A stretch of 48,446 nt of DNA from an uncultured bacterium (GCA_946643435.1 CAMPCD010000006.1:1-48446), one strand, 5' to 3'. Positions 1 to 9,130 are shown, counted from the stretch's first letter. Notes: generated by a model not told the origin, from the letters alone. Program-made: numbers and translations.

Positions 1-122
1 GTGGTAGTAGTTGTATTATTATTCTTGCTATTGTTATTATTAATAACTAATGCAATAATAATACAAACTAGTATAGTTGTTATACATGCAATAATAATTA
101 CTTTAAGTTTATTGTCTTTCAT
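1..122 (-). CDS. Partial membrane-anchored protein, N-terminus only
   Basis: Reading the minus strand from an ATG at 122 gives about 40 codons: a short basic start (MKDNKLK), one hydrophobic segment rich in Ile and Val (about residues 8-27), then an Asn/Ser/Lys/Thr-rich stretch that runs off the window. An AAGGAG ribosome site lies about five bases upstream. This is the layout of a protein anchored by its N-terminus with an exported, low-complexity linker. There is no lipobox of the usual L-x-x-C form after the hydrophobic stretch, so a membrane anchor is more likely than a lipoprotein. It is divergent from the CotH-like gene. The function cannot be told from this fragment. Confidence 0.6.
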   Translation of the reverse strand, partial: MKDNKLKVIIIACITTILVCIIIALVINNNNSKNNNTTTT

Positions 123-208
123 ATATTCTCCTTATAATAAAATTATATAATAATCTATTTATTATAAAAACAGTATTTGATAAAATATAAATATTAAGGA
201 ATGATTAG

Positions 209-1810
209 ATGAATAAGATGAGAATGATTAAAATAAGACGTTTATTATATATAATAATTATTATCTTAGAATTATTATTCTTTGGATATTTAAAACTTAA
301 TGAATATTTTTTACATCATTTAAGTAACTATACATCAACAATACCTGATGATGGAATAATATCTTTTTCTATTGAACCAGGTATATATGATCATTCAATA
401 ATCGTTGATTTAAAAAATGAATTAGGATTAATTGATAAGGATGTTAAAATATTATATTCATTAGATGGCAATGATCCTTATTACAATAATTCATATTTAA
501 GTGAAGAAAAAGAAACTATAGTATTTAATCCTTATGAATATAGTGAATCTATTAAAATAGATGTTAAGGAAAAAGATATAGTAGTTGTTCCTATTAAGGC
601 GGTAGTGTATTATAATGGACAATACTCTAAGGTTGTTGAAAAAACATATATAGTATCTGATGGTGATATTAATCAATATACTGATTTACCAATTATATCT
701 ATAACTGCTAATCATCATGATTTATATGACTATTATGATGGTATTATGGTAAAAGGATATTTAGGAGATAAATTTGTTGAAGAAGGAAATGAAGGTATTA
801 ACTGGGGAAACATTGATCTTGAAAGGCAAATTAGTGTTAATGTTTCATTTTTTAAGATTTATGATAATTATAACTATTATTCCAATTCTAATTTTCAAGT
901 AACTGGTGGTACATCTAGATTATCTGCAAATAATAAATCGTTTAAGATTAGTTCTAATGATAATAATTATATGGTCGATTTTAATTATTCAAATATTACG
1001 AATTATAAATCTCTGAAATTGAGGTCTGGTTCTCAAGATTATTGGAATACTAACATTAGAGCTTCCTTAGCAAATCGTATTGGTTATTATTATAATTTTG
1101 ATGGTACTCCAAATTCTAAAAGAACTATTTTATATATAAACGGAAACTTTTATACAATAATAGATTTGATGGATAATAATAGTGATAGTAATTTGAAATC
1201 AAAATATGGTTTGCCTGATAAAAAAATAGAAGAAGTTAGAGAAGTGTGTGATATTTTTATTAATTCTGGATATGATGATTTCAACGCTTATGTTAAAGAA
1301 AATTTTGATGTGGAAAACTTGATACTCTATACTGCAATTGAATTGTATATGGATAATACTGATTGGCCGTTAAATAATGCATATATGTGGAAGTATAATG
1401 GCAAGTCTAATTCAATAAATAAATATACAGATGGAAAATATCGATTTATATTAAAAGACTTGGATATTACATGGAGACCAGAATGGTTTCAATATGAATT
1501 TGATAGTATGGAGAATATTATCACAAAAAGCAACAGAGGTAAATGTGATTTTTTTAATAGGTTATTAGTAGATAGTGAGTACAAACAAGCTGTTATTGAT
1601 AAATTGTATCAAATTATAAGTGAATTGACTGAAAGTGGAATGATATATAACTTTATTGATGAAGAATATAATATTATAAGCAAATCTTCTCGTTTTTATT
1701 TAAAAAACAATGAAAATTTGTTATTAAATATAAATATGTTGAAAGAAAGAATTGCTAATAGAAAAAATACTATAGATGAAGTTATTAATAGATATTATAA
1801 TAATTTGTAA
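209..1810 (+). CDS. CotH-kinase-family membrane protein with chitobiase-like domain
   Basis: This 533-residue protein has a basic N-terminus and one transmembrane segment (about residues 10-30), so the rest is probably outside the cell. Residues about 50-145 (ILYSLDGNDP, then an IKAVVYYNG-like strand) look like the chitobiase/hexosaminidase C-terminal beta-sandwich. Residues about 160-520 match the CotH kinase-like fold: YGLPDKK, then NTDWPLNN around D385, then the DxDxTW motif with D417 and D419, the likely metal-binding aspartates. Bacillus CotH phosphorylates spore-coat proteins, but most family members lie outside spore-coat loci and many sit with surface polymers. AAGGA eight bases upstream supports the start. 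A terminator follows. The substrate is unknown; a surface-polymer or surface-protein role is inferred from position. Confidence 0.7.
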   Translation: MNKMRMIKIRRLLYIIIIILELLFFGYLKLNEYFLHHLSNYTSTIPDDGIISFSIEPGIYDHSIIVDLKNELGLIDKDVKILYSLDGNDPYYNNSYLSEEKETIVFNPYEYSESIKIDVKEKDIVVVPIKAVVYYNGQYSKVVEKTYIVSDGDINQYTDLPIISITANHHDLYDYYDGIMVKGYLGDKFVEEGNEGINWGNIDLERQISVNVSFFKIYDNYNYYSNSNFQVTGGTSRLSANNKSFKISSNDNNYMVDFNYSNITNYKSLKLRSGSQDYWNTNIRASLANRIGYYYNFDGTPNSKRTILYINGNFYTIIDLMDNNSDSNLKSKYGLPDKKIEEVREVCDIFINSGYDDFNAYVKENFDVENLILYTAIELYMDNTDWPLNNAYMWKYNGKSNSINKYTDGKYRFILKDLDITWRPEWFQYEFDSMENIITKSNRGKCDFFNRLLVDSEYKQAVIDKLYQIISELTESGMIYNFIDEEYNIISKSSRFYLKNNENLLLNINMLKERIANRKNTIDEVINRYYNNL

Positions 1811-1836
1811 AAGAAGATGATAAATCTTCTTTTATT
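1809..1836 (+). terminator. Intrinsic terminator after the CotH-like gene
   Basis: A ten-base-pair stem (AAAAGAAGAT / ATCTTCTTTT) with loop GATAA is followed by an A/T tail. It overlaps the stop codon of the CotH-like gene. Confidence 0.75.
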
Positions 1837-1837
1837 A

Positions 1838-1846
1838 TGTTATAAT
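1838..1846 (+). promoter_or_regulatory. Extended -10 promoter for the glycopolymer operon
   Basis: TGTTATAAT fits the extended -10 consensus TGnTATAAT. It lies five bases after the terminator stem and 21 bases before the start codon of the GT2 gene, with no recognisable -35. It probably drives the run of genes up to 9130. Confidence 0.6.
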
Positions 1847-1867
1847 GAATGTATATGATGAGGTGAC

Positions 1868-2596
1868 ATGATGAAAAGTGACAAAGTACTTGTAGTTATA
1901 CCAGCGTATAATGAATCCGAGAATATTGAAAAGGTATTAAAAGAGATTAAAAAAGATATTAATTATGCTGATATATTGGTTATTAACGATTGTTCTAAAG
2001 ATAACACAAAAGAAATAGTTGAAAAGAATGGTGTTAAATGTATTACTAATATATTTAATATGAGATATGCTTGGGCTGTTCAAGTTGGTATTAAATATGC
2101 TAGAGATAATGGATATGACTATGTTATTCAAATGGATGCAGATGGTCAACATATAGCATCTGAGGCTGAAAAGTTATATAAAGAAGCTAAAAATAGTGAA
2201 TCAGATATAGTTATAGGATCAAGGTATTTAGTGGATACTGGTTATCCTTGTCCATTCTTTAGAAGAGTTGGAACTAAGTTCTTTGTAGGAATTATTAAAT
2301 TATTTACTGGTAAGAAAATTGCTGATCCTTTATCAGGATTTCAATGTTTAAACAGAGATGTAATTGAATATTATGCAGGATGTGGAAATTATCCAGAATT
2401 TCCTGATGCTAATTTAGTTATTGAAATGCTATTAAAAGGTTATAAGATTACTGAAGTTCCAGTTAAGATGAGACTTAGAGAAACTGGTGAATCTATGCAT
2501 GGTGGTATTTGGAAACCAATTAAGTATATGATTACTCAATTCTATATATGTATAGTAATGGTTATTAAATATGCAGGTAAGAGGAGGACTAAATAA
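1868..2596 (+). CDS. Glycosyltransferase family 2, DPM1/polyprenyl-phosphate type
   Basis: This 242-residue protein is a single GT2 (GT-A fold) domain. It begins VVIPAYNESENI and contains VINDCSKD and the metal-binding QMDADGQH motif around residue 93, a pattern close to dolichol-phosphate mannosyltransferase-like enzymes. Such enzymes move a sugar from a nucleotide donor to undecaprenyl phosphate or to a lipid-linked glycan. A hydrophobic C-terminal segment (MITQFYICIVMVIKYAG) probably touches the membrane. The start follows GAGGTGAC. Its stop overlaps the start of the DUF2304 gene by one base. GT2 genes of this type are commonly paired with DUF2304 genes in surface-glycan loci, so the two probably work together. 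Confidence 0.85.
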   Translation: MMKSDKVLVVIPAYNESENIEKVLKEIKKDINYADILVINDCSKDNTKEIVEKNGVKCITNIFNMRYAWAVQVGIKYARDNGYDYVIQMDADGQHIASEAEKLYKEAKNSESDIVIGSRYLVDTGYPCPFFRRVGTKFFVGIIKLFTGKKIADPLSGFQCLNRDVIEYYAGCGNYPEFPDANLVIEMLLKGYKITEVPVKMRLRETGESMHGGIWKPIKYMITQFYICIVMVIKYAGKRRTK

Positions 2597-2928
2597 TGAA
2601 GAATATATTTTTTATCATAGCAGCACTAGTAGTAATGCTTTATATGTTTATTTCAATTAGAAAAAATAAATTAGATGTAACTCAATCGTTTATATGGATT
2701 GTATTCTGTATTGTACTATTAATACTATCTATTTGGCCTAAATCTTTAGATTGGCTAGCTGGTATTATTGGTGTTGATTATCCGCCAGCATTATTTTTAA
2801 CTATAGCATGTGTAGTATTATTTGTTATGAATTTTGTTCAATCAAAGAAAATTACAGAATTGCAAAAAAAGGTTATTGACCTAGGTCAAGAACTAAGTGT
2901 AGTTAAGGAAACAAAAAATGACAGGTAA
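2596..2928 (+). CDS. DUF2304 small membrane protein
   Basis: This 110-residue protein has three hydrophobic segments (about 2-20, 30-47 and 62-82) and a charged helical tail (about 85-110) likely to form a coiled coil. The IRKNKLDVTQSFIW segment and the overall size match the DUF2304 family. Family members have no proven activity and usually lie next to GT2 genes in glycopolymer clusters, where an accessory role for the glycosyltransferase is inferred. Its start overlaps the stop of the GT2 gene (TAATG) and its end overlaps the flippase by 11 bases, so it is translationally coupled to both. Confidence 0.8.
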   Translation: MKNIFFIIAALVVMLYMFISIRKNKLDVTQSFIWIVFCIVLLILSIWPKSLDWLAGIIGVDYPPALFLTIACVVLFVMNFVQSKKITELQKKVIDLGQELSVVKETKNDR

Positions 2929-4366
2929 AAAAAGAAGCATTACTGCTAATGTCTTTTTTAATCTTTTATATCAAGTTTTAACTATCTTAATGCCATTAAT
3001 TACTACTCCTTATTTATCTAGAGTAATTGGGGCAGAAGGAATAGGAATTAACGGATATACTCTTTCGATTGTTACATACTTTGTTCTTTTTGGTTCCTTA
3101 GGTACTGCTATGTATGGTCAAAGAGAAATCGCAAAAGTAGAGGACAATCCCGATAAATATTCAAAAAAGTTTTGGGAAATACTAATTATTAGAGTTTTAA
3201 CAACTATTTTATCTATGGCTCTTTATTATTTGTTGTTCTGCATAAACGGCGCTCATAGTTTATATTACAAAATATTCCTTATCTATATGATTGGTTATTC
3301 TTTGAACATATCATGGTTCTTTCAAGGCCTTGAACAATTTGATAAGATTGTTATACGTAATATAATCGTTAAAATTATTAGTATTATAGCAATATTTGCT
3401 TTAGTTAAGGCGCCAACTGATTTATGGAAATATATAGCTATTTTTTCTATATCCGAATTCATTGGAAACATATCTTTATGGTTCTATTTACCTAGAAGGT
3501 TAACAAAAGTTAAAATTAGTGCTAAGGATTTGAAATATCATATTATACCTGCTATTTCATTATTTTTACCTCAAATAGCGGTTCAAATTTACACTGTATT
3601 AGATAAAACTATGGTCGGATTAATCACAAATGATATGAACCAGGTAGGATTTTACGAGCAAGCACAGAATATAGCCAAAGCGGCAGTAATTATTATGAGT
3701 TCCGTTCAGGTTGTTATGAATTCTCGTGTTGCAAACGCATGGGCTAAAAATGATATAGAAGAGGTAAAAGAGTGTCTTAGAAAATCATTTGAATTTGTAT
3801 GGTTAGTTGGAATTCCTTTAATGCTAGGTATTATTGGATGCGCTCATAATATTATTCCTTGGTATTACGGACCTGATTTTAAACCAGTAGAGCCATTATT
3901 AATTGCTTCTAGTTTTCTAATAATTGCTATTGGACTAAATGGTATAACTGGTGTGGTTTATTTAATTCATACAGATCAACAAAAAAAGTTTACTACGTCT
4001 GTTATTCTAGGTGCTTTAGTAAATGTTTTATTTAATTTTATATTAATAAATATTATTGGCACAATTGGAGCGTCAATTGCATCTGTTATTGCCGAATCAT
4101 TTATATTGATATACCAATTTAAATATATTAATAAGACATATAATATTGCAGATATATTTAAATCTTCGATTAAACCTTTAATCGGTGGATTAATAATGTT
4201 TGTAATTATTTTCGTTTATTCAAGATTCTTAGATCCAACTATGATAAATACTATTAAATTATTCGTTCTTGGTGGAATTGTATATTCATTATGTATGTAT
4301 GCTCTAAAAACGAGAATGTTTATGGATGCATTAAACACTATTGTTCGCTTTGTAAAAAGAAAGTAG
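2918..4366 (+). CDS. Oligosaccharide flippase, Wzx/MATE-like
   Basis: This 482-residue multi-pass membrane protein should have about 12-14 helices. The N-terminus FNLLYQVLTILMPLITTPYLSRVIG is cut here to its hallmark ITTPYLSRVIG, followed by YGQREIA, both typical of Wzx-type polysaccharide transporters of the MOP superfamily. It would flip undecaprenyl-linked oligosaccharide units to the outer face of the membrane. The gene overlaps DUF2304 and lies nine bases before the glycyl radical enzyme gene. The locus also has an ABC exporter, so it may make two polymers, or lipid-linked sugar donors may use one route and finished chains the other. Confidence 0.88.
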   Translation: MTGKKRSITANVFFNLLYQVLTILMPLITTPYLSRVIGAEGIGINGYTLSIVTYFVLFGSLGTAMYGQREIAKVEDNPDKYSKKFWEILIIRVLTTILSMALYYLLFCINGAHSLYYKIFLIYMIGYSLNISWFFQGLEQFDKIVIRNIIVKIISIIAIFALVKAPTDLWKYIAIFSISEFIGNISLWFYLPRRLTKVKISAKDLKYHIIPAISLFLPQIAVQIYTVLDKTMVGLITNDMNQVGFYEQAQNIAKAAVIIMSSVQVVMNSRVANAWAKNDIEEVKECLRKSFEFVWLVGIPLMLGIIGCAHNIIPWYYGPDFKPVEPLLIASSFLIIAIGLNGITGVVYLIHTDQQKKFTTSVILGALVNVLFNFILINIIGTIGASIASVIAESFILIYQFKYINKTYNIADIFKSSIKPLIGGLIMFVIIFVYSRFLDPTMINTIKLFVLGGIVYSLCMYALKTRMFMDALNTIVRFVKRK

Positions 4367-4375
4367 GCTGCTAAT

Positions 4376-6406
4376 ATGAAATTATTAAAGAAATTTTTAA
4401 AGTTATTTTTAAAAGATAATCGTGTTATATCAAGATTAGTAAAATTTTATCGATATAATAGAAGTTTCGGTATTTTTAAGACTATCTTTTATATGATTAG
4501 CGATTTATTTCTAAGATATAGGGTAAAGAATAACAAAAACCAAGCGTATAATACTGCACGTATGTTAGGGCAAATAGGTTTTAAAAACTCAAAGATAAAT
4601 TCTTTCTTTTATAATATAGATACTCATAAAGTGTTTTATTCTAAAAAAAGGTATTTAGAAAATTTCACAGTTGACTATAGTGTTATATTAGAAAGTAGTT
4701 TAGAAGAATTAAAACCTAAAAGTGGGTCTCAATATTCTGACGATAAAAATGTTGTAATTGAAGGAATAAATTCATATATAGATCATACTGTTAATTATAT
4801 TTTAAAACTAAATATAGATAATAAAGAAGTTATAATAAAAAATATTCTTTCAATTAAAGATTCTAAAGCAGTTCATTTTGATGAGGCGTTACAAAGAATA
4901 CTATTTTTTAATCAAATAATGTGGCAAACGGGTCATATGCTTGTTGGTCTTGGAAGATTAGATAAAATACTAGCTAAATATTATTATGATGATATTGAAA
5001 ATAAGTATATTACTCAGGAAGAAGCTTCTAAATATATAAAAGATTTCTTATGTATATTGCACGAATACTTTTGGTATAAGAGTAATACTTTACTTGGAGA
5101 TACAGGGCAAATTATTGTATTAGGTGGAAAAGATGAAAAAGGTAATTATTTAGTTAATGATTTAACATATATGTTTATTAACGAATTAAAGAAAATTCAT
5201 TATCCTGATCCTAAAATTTTACTTAGAGTATCGAGAGATATACCAAAAGCGTTGTTAGATGCATCCGTAGATTGCATTAAGACAGGTATAGGGTCTCCTT
5301 TATTTGCAAATGATGATTTGATAATTAACCGCATGATAGAATTTGGATATGATAAGGATGATGCATATAATTATTCGGTTTCTGCCTGTTGGGAACCTTT
5401 AGTTCCTGGTAAAGGAGTAGAACAAAATAACTTAGAAACATTAGTGTTTATGGAACCTTTTAATAGAATGTTAAATAATGAAGAATTAGATTCTATTAAA
5501 AATATTGATGATTTGATAACAAGATACGATAAATATATTGTTGAATATGTCAAAGAAATGGCTGATATGATTAATAACTGGGAATATGAAAAAGAACCAT
5601 ATGTTTCGATTTTTGTAAGTGATTGTGATAAATTAAATGAAGATATTATAGATTGTAGAGGTAAATATAATTATTGTGGATTAACAACCGTATCATTAGG
5701 AAATGTTGTTAATTCAATCTTAAATATTGATAAGTATGTATTTAGAGATAATAAATATACACTTAAAGAATTTAATGAATTAAGAAATAACAATTTTAAC
5801 AACGACAATCATATTTTAAATGATCTTAAGAATAATAGTAAAAGATATGGCCTTGATGATGAAGAAGTTTTAAACTTAAGTAATAGAATTATGAATATGA
5901 TGAGTAAATCAATAAGCAACAATCTAATTAAAGGTGGTAAGGTTAAGATAGGTTATAGTGCACCTTCTTATATTACACATTCTGTTAATCAATATGCATC
6001 TTTTGATGGAAGAAAAAATGGTGAACCATTTATTGTTCATATTTCGTCGGACATAAACGGTTTGCCATATACATCTTTATTTAATTTCGCTAGTCAACTT
6101 GATTATTCAAGTAATAAAATTAATGGTAATGTAATTGATTTTATTGTTAATCCTAGTTTCCTAGAATGTAATTATGATAAGTTTATTGATTTCTTAAGAA
6201 TAAGTATAAGTAATAATTTATTTTATGAGATGCAAATGAATGTTGTAAGTAGTAAAATTTTAATAGCTGCTAAGAAAAATCCAAAATTATATCCAAACTT
6301 AATTGTTAGAGTATGGGGATTTAGTGCGTATTTTAATGATTTACCAGAATCTTATAAGGATGTTTTAATTTTAAGAGCCCAGGAGAGTGAGAAGGGATAT
6401 GAGTAG
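4376..6406 (+). CDS. Glycyl radical enzyme of unknown substrate
   Basis: This 676-residue protein carries the full signature of a glycyl radical enzyme. SACWEPLVPG holds the thiyl-radical Cys338 and, two residues on, Glu340. FDGRKNGEP lies at 543-551. RVWGFSAYFNDL near the C-terminus carries the radical Gly648. A C-x-E site is the dehydratase/C-N lyase/decarboxylase pattern, not the Cys-Cys pair of pyruvate formate-lyase. The protein is shorter than the usual 750-850 residues, and its first 50 residues are basic and hydrophobic (MKLLKKFLKLFLKDNRV), which might bind the membrane. The activase follows at once. Lying between a flippase and a glycosyltransferase, it may act on a glycan building block. 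That is inference; the true substrate is unknown. Confidence 0.85.
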   Translation: MKLLKKFLKLFLKDNRVISRLVKFYRYNRSFGIFKTIFYMISDLFLRYRVKNNKNQAYNTARMLGQIGFKNSKINSFFYNIDTHKVFYSKKRYLENFTVDYSVILESSLEELKPKSGSQYSDDKNVVIEGINSYIDHTVNYILKLNIDNKEVIIKNILSIKDSKAVHFDEALQRILFFNQIMWQTGHMLVGLGRLDKILAKYYYDDIENKYITQEEASKYIKDFLCILHEYFWYKSNTLLGDTGQIIVLGGKDEKGNYLVNDLTYMFINELKKIHYPDPKILLRVSRDIPKALLDASVDCIKTGIGSPLFANDDLIINRMIEFGYDKDDAYNYSVSACWEPLVPGKGVEQNNLETLVFMEPFNRMLNNEELDSIKNIDDLITRYDKYIVEYVKEMADMINNWEYEKEPYVSIFVSDCDKLNEDIIDCRGKYNYCGLTTVSLGNVVNSILNIDKYVFRDNKYTLKEFNELRNNNFNNDNHILNDLKNNSKRYGLDDEEVLNLSNRIMNMMSKSISNNLIKGGKVKIGYSAPSYITHSVNQYASFDGRKNGEPFIVHISSDINGLPYTSLFNFASQLDYSSNKINGNVIDFIVNPSFLECNYDKFIDFLRISISNNLFYEMQMNVVSSKILIAAKKNPKLYPNLIVRVWGFSAYFNDLPESYKDVLILRAQESEKGYE

Positions 6407-7166
6407 TAAAGTTATCGTTTCTAATATCCAACGTTTTTCATTAACAGATGGAGAGGGTATTCGAACTACAGTATTTCTTAAAGGATGTAGTTTAAAATGT
6501 CCTTGGTGTGCAAATCCAGAAAATATAAACCATTCTATAGAAAGGTATCATGATGCGGATAATAATAAAGATGGTGTATTTGGACGTGAAATGACAATAG
6601 ACGAAATATACAGTGAAGTAGTAAAAGATAAAGTATACTATGATAATGGCGGTGTTACATTTTCGGGTGGTGAACCACTTCTATGGATTAATGAATACGA
6701 AGAATTATTAAAAAGATTAAAAGATGAAAATATTAATATATGTTTTGAAACTTCGCTATTTGTAAAAAAAGAATATATGGAATTAGCTTTAAAGTATGCT
6801 GATTCAATGATTGTAGATTTAAAAATATTAGACTCTGATTTAACTAAAAATGTATTAATGAATAATTTGAGTCTCTATTTAGATAATATAGAAACATTAT
6901 TTAAAATTTTTGATCCAAGTAAGATTGTTATTAGAATTCCGGTTTCAAATGAATACGTAATAAGTAATAGTGATAAATATGTAGATTTTATAAAAAAATA
7001 TACACCAAAAAGAGTAGAATTATTTAAACTTCATAATCTTGGTGAAAAGAAGTATCTATTACTTGGCTTAAAGATGAATAAATATGAAGAAGTTTCAGAT
7101 TCTGATTTAGATGATTTTAAAAATAAACTAGAAAGTGTATGTGAAACTGCTTTATTAAAATTTTAG
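6399..7166 (+). CDS. Glycyl radical enzyme activating enzyme (radical SAM)
   Basis: This is a 255-residue radical-SAM activase. It has DGEGIRTTVFLKGC leading into CxxxCxxC (C30, C34, C37) for the 4Fe-4S cluster, followed by ANPEN and the SAM-binding SGGEP at 89-93. It would cut SAM to abstract hydrogen from Gly648 of the preceding enzyme. Only about 25 residues separate the cluster motif from the GREMTIDEIY segment, so the ferredoxin-like insert with two extra clusters, seen in many dehydratase activases, is absent. I start at the ATG preceded by GAAGGG. A GTG twelve bases earlier would have its AGGAG too close. The gene overlaps the radical enzyme by eight bases, indicating coupled translation. 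Confidence 0.88.
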   Translation: MSSKVIVSNIQRFSLTDGEGIRTTVFLKGCSLKCPWCANPENINHSIERYHDADNNKDGVFGREMTIDEIYSEVVKDKVYYDNGGVTFSGGEPLLWINEYEELLKRLKDENINICFETSLFVKKEYMELALKYADSMIVDLKILDSDLTKNVLMNNLSLYLDNIETLFKIFDPSKIVIRIPVSNEYVISNSDKYVDFIKKYTPKRVELFKLHNLGEKKYLLLGLKMNKYEEVSDSDLDDFKNKLESVCETALLKF

Positions 7167-7175
7167 GAGGTTATT

Positions 7176-8222
7176 ATGAAAAAAGAAGAAAAGAAAAAGT
7201 TAAGTATAATCGTTCCTTGTTACAAGGTTGAAAAATATTTGCCTAGATGTCTTGATTCACTAGTTAATCAAACATTAGATGGTGTTGAAGCTATTTGTAT
7301 AAATGATGGTTCTCCAGACAATTGTCTTAAAATATTAAAAGATTATAAGAAGAAGTATGGTGACAAAATTGTTATTATAGATAAGAAAAATGAAGGTGTA
7401 TGGAGAGGAAGAATGGACGGAATCAAAAAAGCTAAAGGAGAATTTATTGGCTTTGTTGATTCTGATGATTATGTTGCTTTAGATTATGCCGAAAAACTAT
7501 ATAAGGCTGCTAAGAAGGAAAAGGCTGATATTTCTTGTTGCGGATTTGACAGAATCGACATGGATACTGAAAAACTATATTCTAGAGAAATGACTAAGTT
7601 TAAACATAAGTCATTTAATATTCAAGAAAATCCTGGATTATTATTAGAGATTAATACAGCTCCATGGAATAAAATATATAAAGCTGAATTATTAAAGAAA
7701 ATGCATGATTTAGAAAACGTACCTAAAGTATTAGATGACATGATGTTCTTACAATTAATTTTTATTAATAGTAAAAAAATTACATTTATCAATGATTCAT
7801 TAGTTTATTATATGGTTAGAAAAGATTCTATTATTAATACAGTTAAGAAAGATTTGATACCTGGTGTATATGAAGCAATGAAAGAAGTAAGATCTATTTA
7901 TCAAAAAGAAAATCCAAAAATGTTAGACTATGTAGATGCTAATGCATTCTTACATTTAGGTATATCTTTTATGTACAGACTATCTGAAGACAAAGAACTT
8001 GATTTTAATAAAGCTCTTAAGGATAATACTGCTTTCTTAAATGAATATTTCCCTGGTTGGAAGAATAATAAGTATATTAAACATTCATATGTTAGAAAAA
8101 ATAACGGTTCTAATAAAAAGGTATGGATTGTTAGATGGATATATAGACTTCATATTTTTAAATTGTTCTTATCAACTTATAAATTTATGATTAATCATTT
8201 AGGAGTAGATATTAAATGGTAA
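7176..8222 (+). CDS. Glycosyltransferase family 2
   Basis: This 348-residue GT2 enzyme has the GT-A start LSIIVPCYKVEKYLPRCLDSL, shown here in part as SIIVPCYKVEKYL, then ICINDGSPDN and the DxD motif FVDSDDY around residue 95, followed by TAPWNKIYK. This set is typical of EpsJ/WaaB-like transferases that extend surface polysaccharide repeats on the cytoplasmic face. The C-terminal third is basic and helical (WIVRWIYRLHIFK) and may bind the membrane. AGGAGG lies eight bases before the ATG. It overlaps the next glycosyltransferase by seven bases. Donor and acceptor sugars cannot be read from the sequence. Confidence 0.88.
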   Translation: MKKEEKKKLSIIVPCYKVEKYLPRCLDSLVNQTLDGVEAICINDGSPDNCLKILKDYKKKYGDKIVIIDKKNEGVWRGRMDGIKKAKGEFIGFVDSDDYVALDYAEKLYKAAKKEKADISCCGFDRIDMDTEKLYSREMTKFKHKSFNIQENPGLLLEINTAPWNKIYKAELLKKMHDLENVPKVLDDMMFLQLIFINSKKITFINDSLVYYMVRKDSIINTVKKDLIPGVYEAMKEVRSIYQKENPKMLDYVDANAFLHLGISFMYRLSEDKELDFNKALKDNTAFLNEYFPGWKNNKYIKHSYVRKNNGSNKKVWIVRWIYRLHIFKLFLSTYKFMINHLGVDIKW

Positions 8223-9130
8223 AAAATACAGATAAAGGTGTAATAGCAATTGTTGTTACATATAATAGAAAAGAATTATTAAAAGAATGTATAAATGCAT
8301 TAAAGAAACAATCATATAAGAATTGTAGAATCCTAGTTGTTGATAACGGAAGTACAGATAATACATATGATTATATTAAAAACTTAATTGATGACAAAAA
8401 AGTCATATATAAAAATACAGGAGAAAATTTAGGTGGCGCTGGAGGATTTAATTTTGGTGTAAAAGAAGCATATAAACTCGGATGCGATTATATGTGGTTA
8501 ATGGATGATGATTCAATTGTTCATAAAGATTCTCTTGAAATGTTACTTAACTATGATAAGAAATTAAAGGGTAAATATGGTTTCCTAGCTAGTAAAGTAT
8601 TATGGAAAGATGAAAGTATTTGCAAAATGAACATGCAAAGAAAGTCTATATTTAAAACTAATGTAGATTATGAATCTAAAATCGTTCCTGTAGTTACTAG
8701 TTCGTTTGTATCTTTTTTTGTTAAAACAACTGTAGTTGAAGAATTGGGACTTCCTATTAAAGAGTTTTTTATTTGGACAGATGACTGGGAATATTCGCGC
8801 AGAATATCAAGAAAATATCCTTCATATTTAATAAATGAAAGCGTTGTAACTCACAAGTGTAATAGTAATTTTGGTTGTGATATTGTTCAAGAAAAGAACG
8901 ATAGATTATGGAGATATAATTATGCTTTCAGAAATGAAGGTTACTATTATAGAAGAGAAGGTATTGTAGGAGTAATTTATATCTTATTAAGACAATTTTA
9001 TTACTTACTAAGAATAGTATTCTCATCAACTAAAGATAAATTAAAAAAAATTAAGATAGTATTTGGTAAAACTTGCGAGGGATTAAAGTTTAATCCACCA
9101 ATCGAATATTTAATAAATAATAATAAATAA
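8216..9130 (+). CDS. Glycosyltransferase family 2, GlfT/rhamnosyltransferase-like
   Basis: This 304-residue GT2 protein begins IAIVVTYNRKELLKECI, has VVDNGSTDNT, and carries NLGGAGGFNFGV followed by YMWLMDDDS. The last two are strongly reminiscent of galactofuranosyltransferases and some rhamnosyltransferases. FFIWTDDWEYSRR later in the chain is the usual GT2 catalytic-base region. It would add a sugar to a lipid-linked acceptor at the inner membrane face. AGGAG lies about ten bases before the ATG, inside the preceding gene. It is the last gene before a strong terminator, so it probably ends the first transcription unit of the locus. Galactofuranose specificity is only suggested by the motif. 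Confidence 0.82.
   Translation: MVKNTDKGVIAIVVTYNRKELLKECINALKKQSYKNCRILVVDNGSTDNTYDYIKNLIDDKKVIYKNTGENLGGAGGFNFGVKEAYKLGCDYMWLMDDDSIVHKDSLEMLLNYDKKLKGKYGFLASKVLWKDESICKMNMQRKSIFKTNVDYESKIVPVVTSSFVSFFVKTTVVEELGLPIKEFFIWTDDWEYSRRISRKYPSYLINESVVTHKCNSNFGCDIVQEKNDRLWRYNYAFRNEGYYYRREGIVGVIYILLRQFYYLLRIVFSSTKDKLKKIKIVFGKTCEGLKFNPPIEYLINNNK

Noticed and set aside
4376-6406. Pyruvate formate-lyase
   Set aside because: The active site has Cys-Trp-Glu rather than the adjacent Cys-Cys pair of pyruvate formate-lyase, and the chain is shorter.
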